DNA of 27,049 nucleotides from Desulfosporosinus sp. UBA5188 (GTDB taxonomy: Bacteria > Bacillota > Desulfitobacteriia > Desulfitobacteriales > Desulfitobacteriaceae), in assembly GCA_002413075.1 (NCBI GenBank), contig DHWG01000029.1, positions 1 to 27,049 on the forward strand, given 5' to 3'. Both the position numbers and the translations under genes were made by a program. Of the stretch, positions 6,940 through 14,629 are shown one piece after another. A model generated the notes under the pieces. That model was given only the letters and a program-made list of their open reading frames with translations. It did not search any database and was not told the DNA's origin. Position 1 is the stretch's first letter. Each line of letters begins with the position of its first letter.

Positions 6940-7278
6940 TTAAATATGTATCACCTTATCGCTTTCGTGCATAACGGCCATAATCTCAGGCATAGAGGAA
7001 ACTTCGCCAATCGCTATTTTATCCCTGATGTCATAATAATCTAGGCAAGTCGCGCAGGCCAGCAGGATGACCCCTGATTCCTTTTTCAAAATATTCAAGG
7101 CATAGACAGCCGAAAATTCAGGTAACAGTAGTTCCACCCCTTTTTCCATAAACAGAATATGGGACGGTTTCTCAGCCGCTTGCAAGAGCTTCATAAAGAA
7201 ACTGTGCATCAAGTGTTGACCTAATTCTGGATCTTGATTACCGATTTTATCTGAGGTGATTAAATAGCTAAAAGACAT
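6940..7278 (-). CDS. DsrE family protein, resembling the C-terminal domain of YedF
   Basis: A stand-alone DsrE/DsrF-like domain of 112 residues. DsrE-fold proteins carry or relay sulfur on a conserved Cys. The stretch LLACATCLDYYDIRDKI, followed by GEVSSMPEIM and a DKVIHI end, closely matches the CGTCLDFYGLKEKL...GEITNMYEI...ADKVI pattern I recall from the C-terminal half of YedF, a protein linked to selenium metabolism. The N-terminal TusA/SirA-like domain of YedF is missing, so this is either a separate family or a lone domain. Two Cys, in CATC, are available for sulfur handling. I chose the ATG at 7278, about 10 nt after GGAAG; ATGs at 7287 and 7299 are also possible. It follows radA by 88 bp and ends at a terminator. 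The substrate is unknown. Confidence 0.85.
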   Translation of the reverse strand: MSFSYLITSDKIGNQDPELGQHLMHSFFMKLLQAAEKPSHILFMEKGVELLLPEFSAVYALNILKKESGVILLACATCLDYYDIRDKIAIGEVSSMPEIMAVMHESDKVIHI

Positions 7279-7366
7279 TGTGGTCATTCTTCCTTTCATT
7301 ATAAGAATATTCTAATATTTAGTTTATCACTAAAATTATATATATCAAAGGACTCATGAGTGCCGT

Positions 7367-8782
7367 TTAACAATCTTCAGGGCTTGGAAATTCAGTTTCA
7401 GTCTTAGCTGAGCCCTTCATATTTAAATCCAGAATGACATCATACAAAGTATTAAGCTCCATGATTTTAATATTTTTAAATCTCGAAGAATCTCGCAACG
7501 CATTTTTCGCTATGTAGACTCGCTTAAACCCCATTCTGTCGATTTCCCGAATTCTCGCTTCAATTGAAGGAACTTTCTTAAGCTCTCCAGTAAGCCCTAC
7601 ATCTGCCACAAACACGGTATCATTGGGAATCGCTTTGTCTTTCACCGATGAAACAATACACATGATAATAGCTAAGCTCGCAGCTTGTTCTTTGAGTTGC
7701 AGTCCCCCGGTCGTTTTAATGACCACATTCTTATCATAGAGATTGATCTTGCCTCTTTGTTCTAGGATTGAAATAAGGGTGTTTAATTGATCTCTTCTCA
7801 AACACTCCGCGATTCTTGAGGGATAGGGAGTGAACGACTTAGAGACGAGGCTTTCGATTTCAACAATAATAGGGCGTGTGCCCTCTTTAATCACCGTTAA
7901 GGCGCTTCCCGAAACCTTTTGGCCCTCTCCCCTTTGAGTCATAAAGAACTCAGACGGGTTATCAATCGATAACATCCCTTGTTCCGTCATGGAGAAGAAC
8001 CCGATCTCTCCGGTACTCCCAAACCGATTCTTCGAACACCAAGCGCCCCTTAATTCTTCACCATTTTCTCCATTGAGAATTAACACGGCGTCAACCAGAT
8101 GTTCTAAAGCTCGAAGTCCCGCTATTTCATCGTCTTTCGTCATTTGCCCAACTAGAATCACGGCTCTAGGTCTGCTGTTATTTTTCGCTATCTTCAAGAG
8201 TTCGTTGGCACACTCCATCGTTTGAATCGGTGAACCAGGCCGTGAATTATGTTCTTCCAACGTAAACGTCTGGATGCTATCAATAATAATCAAATCAGGG
8301 TCAAGTTCCTCAATTGAGGCCATAACATTGTTCATACTTGTATCAGAATATATCCAAATGTTACCCTTGCTTCCTTTCAGAATTCGATCTGACCTACTTT
8401 TTATTTGGCTCTCACTCTCTTCGGCTGAAGCATATAAGACCTTGTAGCCCTGATGGGCAACATCATCAGCCACTTGTAATAACAAGGTTGATTTCCCTGC
8501 ACCAGGTCTTGCTGTCAAGATAAAGATCGAATCTTTAACGATACCTCCACCCAGAACTCGGTTAAATTCACCGATGCTCGTCACGATTCTATCGCTATTG
8601 CTGGCTAAGATCTCAGATAACCTCTTCGGCGAAGTTTTCCGCTTACTTGGTGAGGATGTTTTCTGGGGTTGATTCTCTAATTCTTCAAATGTGTTCCATT
8701 CCTCACAAGAATGACACTTTCCCAACCATTTTGGACTTTCTGTTCCGCAATTAGAACACCGATAAATCACCTTGGTCTTCAT
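7367..8782 (-). CDS. radA: Divergent RadA/Sms-type DNA repair ATPase
   Basis: RadA family protein, a RecA-like helicase that promotes branch migration and processing of recombination intermediates. From the ATG at 8782 it has 471 residues. It shows a zinc finger C9-x2-C12...C-x2-C, then GGGIV, a Walker A ARPGAGKST, the RadA-specific KNRFG motif in WCSKNRFGSTGEIGFF, and a Lon-like C-terminal domain with DVGLTGELKKV. Several spots differ from the RadA consensus I know: ARPGAGKST instead of GDPGIGKST, GQMTKDDEIAGLRALEH instead of GHVTKxGxIAGPxxLEH, and GGLQLKEQAASLA instead of GGxRxxEPAxDLA. It may therefore be a paralog. A start at 8815 would place the ATG inside a hairpin and add 11 residues. 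It lies 72 bp after clpC, the usual place, but disA does not follow. Confidence 0.88.
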   Translation of the reverse strand: MKTKVIYRCSNCGTESPKWLGKCHSCEEWNTFEELENQPQKTSSPSKRKTSPKRLSEILASNSDRIVTSIGEFNRVLGGGIVKDSIFILTARPGAGKSTLLLQVADDVAHQGYKVLYASAEESESQIKSRSDRILKGSKGNIWIYSDTSMNNVMASIEELDPDLIIIDSIQTFTLEEHNSRPGSPIQTMECANELLKIAKNNSRPRAVILVGQMTKDDEIAGLRALEHLVDAVLILNGENGEELRGAWCSKNRFGSTGEIGFFSMTEQGMLSIDNPSEFFMTQRGEGQKVSGSALTVIKEGTRPIIVEIESLVSKSFTPYPSRIAECLRRDQLNTLISILEQRGKINLYDKNVVIKTTGGLQLKEQAASLAIIMCIVSSVKDKAIPNDTVFVADVGLTGELKKVPSIEARIREIDRMGFKRVYIAKNALRDSSRFKNIKIMELNTLYDVILDLNMKGSAKTETEFPSPEDC

Positions 8783-8798
8783 GTAACGCCCCATTTCC

Positions 8799-8822
8799 GC
8801 AGGGCATTCTTTCATGCCCTGC
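8799..8822 (-). promoter_or_regulatory. Hairpin at the radA translation start
   Basis: GCAGGGCAT (8799-8807) and ATGCCCTGC (8814-8822) form a perfect 9-bp stem with a 6-nt loop, ending 17 nt upstream of the chosen radA ATG. No T-run follows on the minus strand, so it is not an ordinary terminator. It could stabilise or attenuate the message between clpC and radA. Confidence 0.6.
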
Positions 8823-8854
8823 GAATAATAACGATCCTCACACCAACACTTAGA

Positions 8855-11296
8855 TCAACTCTTGGAAAATTTCATTTTCCCCTCCTCTGCCTCGACAACA
8901 ATCTTATCTCCAGCTTTAAATTCACCTTCAAGTATTTTTTCAGATAAAGCATCTTCAATTAGACGTTGAATGGCACGACGTAAGGGACGTGCTCCAAAAA
9001 CAGGATCATTTCCCTCTTTAGCAATAAGTTTAATCGCACTCTTATCCACTTTAAGCTCCAAACCATGTTCAAGCAATCGAACGTTTACCTGACGCATCAA
9101 TACTTCCGTGATTTTTTCTAGGTGTTCCTCTTGGAGGGTATGGAAGACTAGCAGCTCATCGATACGGTTTAGAAACTCCGGACGAAAGGTGCGCTTTAGC
9201 TCTTCCATAACATGTCCACGCATCGTCTTATATTCCGTTTTCTCATCTTTTTTGGCTGAAAAGCCCATAGCTTCTTTCCTAAGGAATGAAGATCCTACAT
9301 TAGACGTCATAATGATGATTGTATTTCTGAAATCAACCGTTCTTCCTTTGGTATCCGTGAGTCGTCCATCTTCAAGCACTTGAAGTAAGATATTAAACAC
9401 TTCAGGATGCGCCTTCTCGATTTCATCTAGTAAAACCACGCCATACGGTTTACGCCTTACTGCTTCTGTTAACTGGCCGCCTTCCTCATGCCCAACATAA
9501 CCTGGAGGCGCTCCTACAAGCCGAGAGACTGAGTGTTTCTCCATATATTCCGACATATCAATGCGGATAAGAGCCTTTTCATCGCCAAACATCGCCTCCG
9601 CCAACGCGCGACCGAGCTCGGTTTTCCCCACCCCAGTGGGTCCAAGAAAGATGAAGGAACCAATCGGACGTTTTGGATCTTTTAACCCTGCCCGAGCTCT
9701 GCGAACTGCCTTGGCCACTGCGGTCACGGCATCGTCCTGTCCTATAAGTCTTTGATGCAAAAGATCCTCTAGATGCAGCAGGCGGTCACTTTCTTCCTGA
9801 GCTAGTTTCTTGACCGGTATTCCCGTCCAGCTCGCTACAATCTGGGCAATATCGTCTGGTGTAACCATGGCATTTTCTTTGTAACGCTTATTCTGCCAGA
9901 CCTCTCGTTGTTCAGCAAGATCAGCCCGAAGTTTGTGTTCTTGATCGCGTATTTGCGCAGCTTTCTCAAACTCTTGGCTAGCGACCGCCGCTTCTTTTTC
10001 TTTCTTTAAGCGTTCAGTTTCATCTTCGAGTGATTTAAGATCCGGCGGTGTGGTAAAACTGGCGAGGCGTACACGTGAAGCCGCTTCATCCATCAAATCG
10101 ATGGCTTTATCGGGTAAGAATCGGTCAGAAATATACCGGTTTGACAAACGAACGGCGGCCTCAATCGCTTCGTCCGTGATCTTCACGCGGTGATGCGCTT
10201 CATAACGGTCCCGTAAACCACGAAGAATCAAAATGGCTTCCTCCACCGTTGGTTCACCGACCATGATGGGTTGGAAACGTCGTTCTAAGGCCGAATCCTT
10301 CTCTATATACTTACGGTATTCCTCGATGGTTGTTGCTCCAATGCATTGGAGCTCTCCCCTAGCTAAAGCAGGTTTCAGAATATTTGCGGCATCGATAGCG
10401 CCTTCCGCAGCGCCTGCCCCAATTAAGGTGTGCAATTCGTCAATAAAGAGAATGATGTTTCCATCGACCCGAATTTCCTCCATCACTTTCTTTAAACGCT
10501 CTTCAAATTCGCCACGGTATTTACTTCCGGCGACCATTGACGCAAGATCTAAGGTAATAACCCGTTTATTAGCGAGTATTTCGGGGACTCTATTACTGAT
10601 AATCCCCTGCGCCAATCCTTCAGCAATGGCTGTTTTTCCGACACCAGGCTCCCCTATTAGGGCAGGATTATTCTTTGTCCGGCGGCTTAAAACCTGGATG
10701 ACCCGTTCTATCTCTTTTTCCCGTCCAATGACGGGGTCCAGACGACCTTCCCGGGCTTGCAAAGTAAGGTCACGCCCAAACTCATTAAGGGCTGGCGTAT
10801 TAACCGGTCCGGCATTTTTAGAAACAGGGACAGAATTAGGACCAGGTATCGCCGATTCATCTAATTCCCCACCTAATAGTTTAACGACTTGCTTCCATAC
10901 CTTCTCAGGACTTACGTTGAGATTCAATAGAATTCTGGCAGCGATGCCCTCTCCTTCCATCACTAACCCCAAAAGCAAATGTTCAGTTCCGATATAGTTC
11001 ACGTCTTGGCGATGTGTTTCTTCATTCGCCAACTCTAAAACTCTTTTAACTCGGGGGGTAAACCCAACCTCCCCGTTATAAGGCTCATCAATTCCGGCAA
11101 TTTGTTCAACTTGACCACGAATTTTATCAAGATCTAAGCCCATGGCAATTAAAGCCTGCGCAGCAATTCCTTCACCCTCTTGAATCAACCCAAGCAAGAT
11201 GTGTTCAGTCCCTACAACTTGATGTCCCATTGCTTTTGCCTCAGTGTGAGCTATTTTTAGCACTTTCTCTGCACGTTCTGTATAACGTCCCTTCAT
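8855..11296 (-). CDS. clpC: ATP-dependent Clp protease ATP-binding subunit ClpC
   Basis: AAA+ unfoldase that feeds substrates to ClpP, including arginine-phosphorylated proteins marked by McsB. Order of domains in 813 residues: two N-terminal Clp repeats (about 3-65 and 80-140), first AAA module with Walker A GEPGVGKTAIAEG near residue 215 and Walker B ILFIDELHT, a UVR-type coiled middle segment, then the second AAA module with GPTGVGKTELGRA and VVLLDEIEKAHP. The ClpP-binding loop reads MGF. Length and motifs are complete. AAAGGATG precedes the ATG. It is the fourth gene of the CtsR regulon operon, 75 bp after mcsB, and is expected to be repressed by CtsR at the operon promoter. Confidence 0.98.
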   Translation of the reverse strand: MKGRYTERAEKVLKIAHTEAKAMGHQVVGTEHILLGLIQEGEGIAAQALIAMGLDLDKIRGQVEQIAGIDEPYNGEVGFTPRVKRVLELANEETHRQDVNYIGTEHLLLGLVMEGEGIAARILLNLNVSPEKVWKQVVKLLGGELDESAIPGPNSVPVSKNAGPVNTPALNEFGRDLTLQAREGRLDPVIGREKEIERVIQVLSRRTKNNPALIGEPGVGKTAIAEGLAQGIISNRVPEILANKRVITLDLASMVAGSKYRGEFEERLKKVMEEIRVDGNIILFIDELHTLIGAGAAEGAIDAANILKPALARGELQCIGATTIEEYRKYIEKDSALERRFQPIMVGEPTVEEAILILRGLRDRYEAHHRVKITDEAIEAAVRLSNRYISDRFLPDKAIDLMDEAASRVRLASFTTPPDLKSLEDETERLKKEKEAAVASQEFEKAAQIRDQEHKLRADLAEQREVWQNKRYKENAMVTPDDIAQIVASWTGIPVKKLAQEESDRLLHLEDLLHQRLIGQDDAVTAVAKAVRRARAGLKDPKRPIGSFIFLGPTGVGKTELGRALAEAMFGDEKALIRIDMSEYMEKHSVSRLVGAPPGYVGHEEGGQLTEAVRRKPYGVVLLDEIEKAHPEVFNILLQVLEDGRLTDTKGRTVDFRNTIIIMTSNVGSSFLRKEAMGFSAKKDEKTEYKTMRGHVMEELKRTFRPEFLNRIDELLVFHTLQEEHLEKITEVLMRQVNVRLLEHGLELKVDKSAIKLIAKEGNDPVFGARPLRRAIQRLIEDALSEKILEGEFKAGDKIVVEAEEGKMKFSKS

Positions 11297-11324
11297 GCTT
11301 CTTCATCCTTTCTTTATATGCGAT

Positions 11325-11345
11325 ATTCGCAGTTCGTAGTTCGTC
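11325..11345. repeat. Three imperfect heptamers between mcsB and clpC
   Basis: ATTCGCA, GTTCGTA and GTTCGTC follow one another directly in the 75-bp gap between mcsB and clpC. This is a minimal short tandem repeat with no assigned role. Confidence 0.4.
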
Positions 11346-11371
11346 TGTTTCCCGCGCCTCGTACTTAGACT

Positions 11372-12415
11372 CTATCCTTGTTTGGTCCTACTTCGGACCA
11401 GTTTGGCTCGTTCCTCATCCCGTTGTCCTGGGTCAAGTTCCCGATCGAGGATATATTGCAAACATCCAGAACGAGTATCGACCATTAAAGAAGCAAAACA
11501 ATCTTGAATTTTGGGTAACAAGCCTATATCTGAACCTAAGCGGTAATAGGACAATAAATGCATAGCATCTTCCGAAGATAACAAACGGGCATTTTGCAAG
11601 GTCCCCCGAGCTCGCCAAACCTTGTCTTCCAGAAGCCTAGGTGTTTGCACTTGGAGAAGCTCGCGTGCCTGAAGTTCATGCTCTACAATTTGCCCAGTGA
11701 CCGCCTCCAGATGCGTTAAGATATCCTCTTCACTTTTGCCGAGGGTAATCTGATTAGAGACTTGAAACATGTGTCCAGAGGCTTGAGATCCTTCACCGTA
11801 TAGACCCCGTACATCTAAGCCCAGGCGTGTCAGTGCCCCCAAAACCTGTTGCACCTGTTTCATGATGACCAAGCCTGGCAAATGCACCATGACGGACGCT
11901 CTGAGGCCTGTACCCACATTCGTAGGGCATGCTGTGAGATATCCTTGGCTTTCTCTGTACGCAAAATCAAGTTTATCTTCTAGGGCATCATCTAATTGTG
12001 TGGCTAAGCGGTATGTCTCTGCTAGTTGATGTCCAGGCAAAAGAACTTGAATTCTAACATGGTCTTCTTCGTTTACCATCACCGCATAGCGGTGGTCAGG
12101 GGCCAACGCTACGCCTCGGGCTCCCGTTGACGCACCCAAGCCTGGACTGATTAAGTGTTTTTCAATGAGCACTTGCTGCTCAACGTTGTTAAGTTCTGTT
12201 AAGGATATATAACGCAGCCCAATATTTCCCTCTATGCCGGTTAGAACTTGCGAAACGAGTTGTTCAACCTGAACTGCACCTTCCTCACTCAAAACATGGG
12301 GAAAGGGGAAAGCCTCAAGGTTACGGGCTAATCGTACCCGGCTACTGACGACAACTGGGGAATCTGTCTCTGTCATCCAGACACTATGCTGTAGGAGAAG
12401 CTCTTTATGCATCAT
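11372..12415 (-). CDS. mcsB: Protein-arginine kinase McsB
   Basis: Phosphorylates arginine residues in proteins, including CtsR, inactivating the repressor and tagging substrates for ClpCP. The fold is that of phosphagen kinases: ATP-binding SSRVRLARNLE at residues 24-34, the catalytic Cys in LTACPTNVGTGLRAS, and a C-terminal RDEERA that fits the RDXXRA phosphoarginine-sensing motif reported for McsB. At 347 residues it has the normal length. It begins with ATGATG, overlapping the mcsA end by 11 nt, so translation is coupled to that of its activator McsA. GGGAGAAAATAGCC serves as ribosome-binding site. Confidence 0.97.
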   Translation of the reverse strand: MMHKELLLQHSVWMTETDSPVVVSSRVRLARNLEAFPFPHVLSEEGAVQVEQLVSQVLTGIEGNIGLRYISLTELNNVEQQVLIEKHLISPGLGASTGARGVALAPDHRYAVMVNEEDHVRIQVLLPGHQLAETYRLATQLDDALEDKLDFAYRESQGYLTACPTNVGTGLRASVMVHLPGLVIMKQVQQVLGALTRLGLDVRGLYGEGSQASGHMFQVSNQITLGKSEEDILTHLEAVTGQIVEHELQARELLQVQTPRLLEDKVWRARGTLQNARLLSSEDAMHLLSYYRLGSDIGLLPKIQDCFASLMVDTRSGCLQYILDRELDPGQRDEERAKLVRSRTKQG

Positions 12416-12920
12416 GGCTATTTTCTCCCTTCAATGGCTCAAGTTGTCGAATCTGATCTCTTACCACGGCAGCTTCTTCAAAGACTTCTTCCTGGATTAA
12501 AAGTTGAAGCTTCTCCTTCAGTTTTCCTAGCTCCCGGTGACTTTTGATACCAATGCCCCGTCTTGCAGGAATCTTACCCATATTCTGCCCTCCACCATGA
12601 ACTCGGCGAAGTAACGGTTCAAGCTGCGTCTCGAAGGTTTCGTAACAAGTACTACAGCCCAACTTGCCGACTTGGGTTATCTTAGAAAAGGTCATTCCAC
12701 ATTTAGGACAAGTTGCCTCAGAAGGTTGCTTAATCAAAGAAGGATTAAATCCAAATAAAGCCTTTAAAAATTCCGGCACAATGGCAGGGTGAAAAACAAA
12801 CCCTATTTCCTGATTTTGCTTTGCACAAGGTTCGCAAAGATAAACCTCACGGTGTTTTTCGTTCTCCGTTATCGATAAATGCACAATTGCTTCCCGCTGC
12901 TGACAGTGTTGGCAAAGCAT
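12405..12920 (-). CDS. mcsA: McsB activator McsA
   Basis: Zinc-binding partner that activates the arginine kinase McsB. Two pairs of CxxC motifs stand in the first half (CQHC and CEPC), another two in the middle (CPKC and CSTC), and the C-terminus is a UVR domain with the EEVFEEAAVVRDQIRQLE signature found in UvrB, ClpC and McsA. The 171 residues match the family. GGGGGAG sits 5 nt before the ATG. Only 13 bp separate it from ctsR, and it overlaps mcsB. Confidence 0.97.
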   Translation of the reverse strand: MLCQHCQQREAIVHLSITENEKHREVYLCEPCAKQNQEIGFVFHPAIVPEFLKALFGFNPSLIKQPSEATCPKCGMTFSKITQVGKLGCSTCYETFETQLEPLLRRVHGGGQNMGKIPARRGIGIKSHRELGKLKEKLQLLIQEEVFEEAAVVRDQIRQLEPLKGENSHDA

Positions 12921-12933
12921 GTTAACTCCCCCT

Positions 12934-13404
12934 TTATAATAAATCGTCCCGGCTTAAAGTCGTCAAGATGGTCTTCATCAGGCAGGCTCGTAACGCGTCC
13001 CAGTCTTTAAATTTCCCTCCCAAGTCTTTTCCAGAAAGTACACACTTTATCATTGCCGCTTCCCTAATTGTCACGAGTTCTTCCCCCACTAAACGATCCA
13101 CTAGGCCATTTGAGCGTTCACGGGAAAGCTGTTCACCGATTAATTGCCGCATAACTTGTTGATACTGTCCTTCGATGCCCAGCCCTAAACGGATAATTCT
13201 CAGATACCCTCCGCCGCCGCGACGACTTTCAACTAAGTAGCCCCGATCAACTGTAAAACGAGTGTCCAGGACATAATTGATCTGAGATGGAACGCAGGAA
13301 AACTCACCTGCAAGCTCACTTCGTTGCAAGATTATATACCCTTCTGAGGTTTGTTCTAAGATCCGTTTTAGATATACTTCAATACGATCTGCAAGGTTTC
13401 CCAT
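12934..13404 (-). CDS. ctsR: Transcriptional repressor CtsR
   Basis: Heat-sensing repressor of clp and related genes. The N-terminal winged helix-turn-helix includes the residue 63-66 tetraglycine loop (RRGGGGYLRI), the reported thermosensor and DNA-contacting wing, and a C-terminal helical dimerisation part follows. The 156 residues match the family length. GAGGAG lies 10 nt before the ATG. First gene of the operon ctsR-mcsA-mcsB-clpC. The site at 13461-13477 in its own promoter region indicates autorepression released on heating or when McsB acts. Confidence 0.97.
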   Translation of the reverse strand: MGNLADRIEVYLKRILEQTSEGYIILQRSELAGEFSCVPSQINYVLDTRFTVDRGYLVESRRGGGGYLRIIRLGLGIEGQYQQVMRQLIGEQLSRERSNGLVDRLVGEELVTIREAAMIKCVLSGKDLGGKFKDWDALRACLMKTILTTLSRDDLL

Positions 13405-13460
13405 CGTCGATGTACTCCTCGTTTATATAATCTTACGCAATTAATCTCCCAGCCCTTGTC

Positions 13461-13477
13461 TTTGACCTTTCCTGACC
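13461..13477 (-). promoter_or_regulatory. CtsR operator
   Basis: On the minus strand GGTCAGGAAAGGTCAAA matches the CtsR heptad repeat GGTCAAA-N3-GGTCAAA, with two mismatches in the first half. It begins about 10 bp downstream of the -10 element, over the transcription start, so bound CtsR would block initiation. Confidence 0.9.
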
Positions 13478-13487
13478 TTCTAACAAC

Positions 13488-13516
13488 ATCATAACCATTT
13501 TCAGGTACTTTTGCAA
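13488..13516 (-). promoter_or_regulatory. Sigma-A promoter of the ctsR operon
   Basis: Minus-strand TTGCAA (13516-13511) and TATGAT (13493-13488) are 17 bp apart. The CtsR site follows immediately, which supports this pair as the operon promoter. Confidence 0.8.
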
Positions 13517-13552
13517 AGGATTTTAGGAATATTAATAAAGAAATACTTACCA

Positions 13553-13584
13553 AAAAGGGCAAGTCTAAGACTCACCCCTTTTGT
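13553..13584. terminator. Probable bidirectional terminator-like hairpin upstream of ctsR
   Basis: An AGTC/GACT core flanked by AAGGG and CCCTT gives an imperfect stem between the 13658 gene and the ctsR promoter. T-runs flank it on both strands. It would shield ctsR from readthrough. A further hairpin, CCCCTA with TAGGGG, lies at 13637-13655. Confidence 0.5.
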
Positions 13585-13657
13585 TTATTGTAGACAAGCA
13601 GGAAATGTTTCCTACTTTGTCAACAAGACTTATTCCCCTAGATGAAACTTAGGGGTT

Positions 13658-13948
13658 TTAATGCATCAAGTAATAAAACCAAGATGCTGCTGTCAGAAGC
13701 CCAACACTTCCAAGCAACCAGATCACAGGGTTCCCTTCAAGAGCCTTCGATGGTTTATTTTCTTCGCTTGGTGAATAATCCACTGGTTTGACTGCTTGTT
13801 TGGGGATAGTTTGTTTTTCCAGGATGTTTTCACTCAACTTCCGGATCCCATTTCTAGTGACCCTAGAGGCTACATCGTTCCATTGCAATGAACCTTGGAG
13901 CATATGTTTAAGTTCTTCAGGCCTCAGCCAAACATTTGTTTCTTTCAT
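13658..13948 (-). CDS. Small tail-anchored protein of unknown function
   Basis: A 96-residue protein I do not recognise. The first 70 residues are polar and charged, with a K/P/S-rich linker (about residues 42-70), and the last 25 form one hydrophobic segment (VIWLLGSVGLLTAASWFYYL) ending in MH. This layout suggests a tail-anchored membrane protein facing the cytoplasm. GGAGG precedes the ATG by 4 nt, a strong start. It is flanked by hairpins on both sides and sits alone between the universal stress protein gene and ctsR, in the same orientation. No cysteines or catalytic motifs are visible. Confidence 0.75.
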   Translation of the reverse strand: MKETNVWLRPEELKHMLQGSLQWNDVASRVTRNGIRKLSENILEKQTIPKQAVKPVDYSPSEENKPSKALEGNPVIWLLGSVGLLTAASWFYYLMH

Positions 13949-13994
13949 GGTGCCTCCGTGTGTTTTCCAACTCTACTATTGATTCGCTACCCAT

Positions 13995-14022
13995 GAAAAA
14001 AATCCCTGCTATAATAGCAGGG
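13995..14022 (-). terminator. Terminator after the universal stress protein gene
   Basis: CCCTGCT and AGCAGGG pair perfectly around a 5-nt loop, followed on the minus strand by ATTTTTTTC. It lies about 50 nt past the gene's stop codon. Confidence 0.9.
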
Positions 14023-14073
14023 ACAATTGTCCTGAATGTCACCATAATTCTCAGCATTATGACAATCTACACC

Positions 14074-14502
14074 CTACTTAATGATAAGTACCGGGCAACT
14101 TGCTCGTTGTAACACACGTTGACTGACACTTCCAAGAACTGAACCCGCGATGGCTCCATAACCATGGCTTCCCATGACCACCAAATCAATATTCTCTTTC
14201 TTGATTTGTTCGACAATTATGGTTACGGGATGCCCAGATTCCACCCTTTTGGTAATAACAACTGGCTCAGTATCCATACCAGTCAGCGTAGCTTCTAAAG
14301 CAAGTTCTCCATTTTGATCCAGCTGTTCTTGGGTTACTGTGATGCCATAAGAGATCGTATACCCCCAATAGGCCTGGGGCGTGTAGCTAACATGGAGAAG
14401 TACGACTTCAGCCTTAACAGAACGAGCCAGTTCTAAAGCCGTCTTTAAGGCGCGACGTGAGTATTCTGAGGCGTCTGTCGGGACGAGGATCCTTTTAAAC
14501 AA
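14074..14502 (-). CDS. Universal stress protein, UspA family
   Basis: Small cytoplasmic UspA-fold protein, typically a dimer, often ATP-binding, with general stress roles. Family marks: the opening MFKRILVPTDASEYS, and the ATP-loop pattern G-x2-G-x9-G-S in GSHGYGAIAGSVLGSVS, followed by the ASCPVLIIK end. I chose the TTG at 14502 because AGGGAG lies exactly 8 nt upstream and the resulting N-terminus is the family norm (142 residues). The GTG at 14511 would abut the ribosome-binding site. It stands alone, ended by a strong terminator. The binding motif predicts an ATP-binding member. Confidence 0.93.
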   Translation of the reverse strand: MFKRILVPTDASEYSRRALKTALELARSVKAEVVLLHVSYTPQAYWGYTISYGITVTQEQLDQNGELALEATLTGMDTEPVVITKRVESGHPVTIIVEQIKKENIDLVVMGSHGYGAIAGSVLGSVSQRVLQRASCPVLIIK

Positions 14503-14629
14503 ACTAATCACTCCCTTATCTTTACACTACTCTTATTGCACTACCAATGATCCATGGAGTAAGTTTCCCTTATCTTATCCTATTTATTCGATATCCTCAA
14601 CGTCTAATCTTCTTTATACACGACAGTTC

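Noticed and set aside
10233..10997. 254-codon plus-strand open frame inside clpC
   Set aside because: It is antisense to a fully conserved gene, has no ribosome-binding site and its product has the composition of a reverse-frame shadow.
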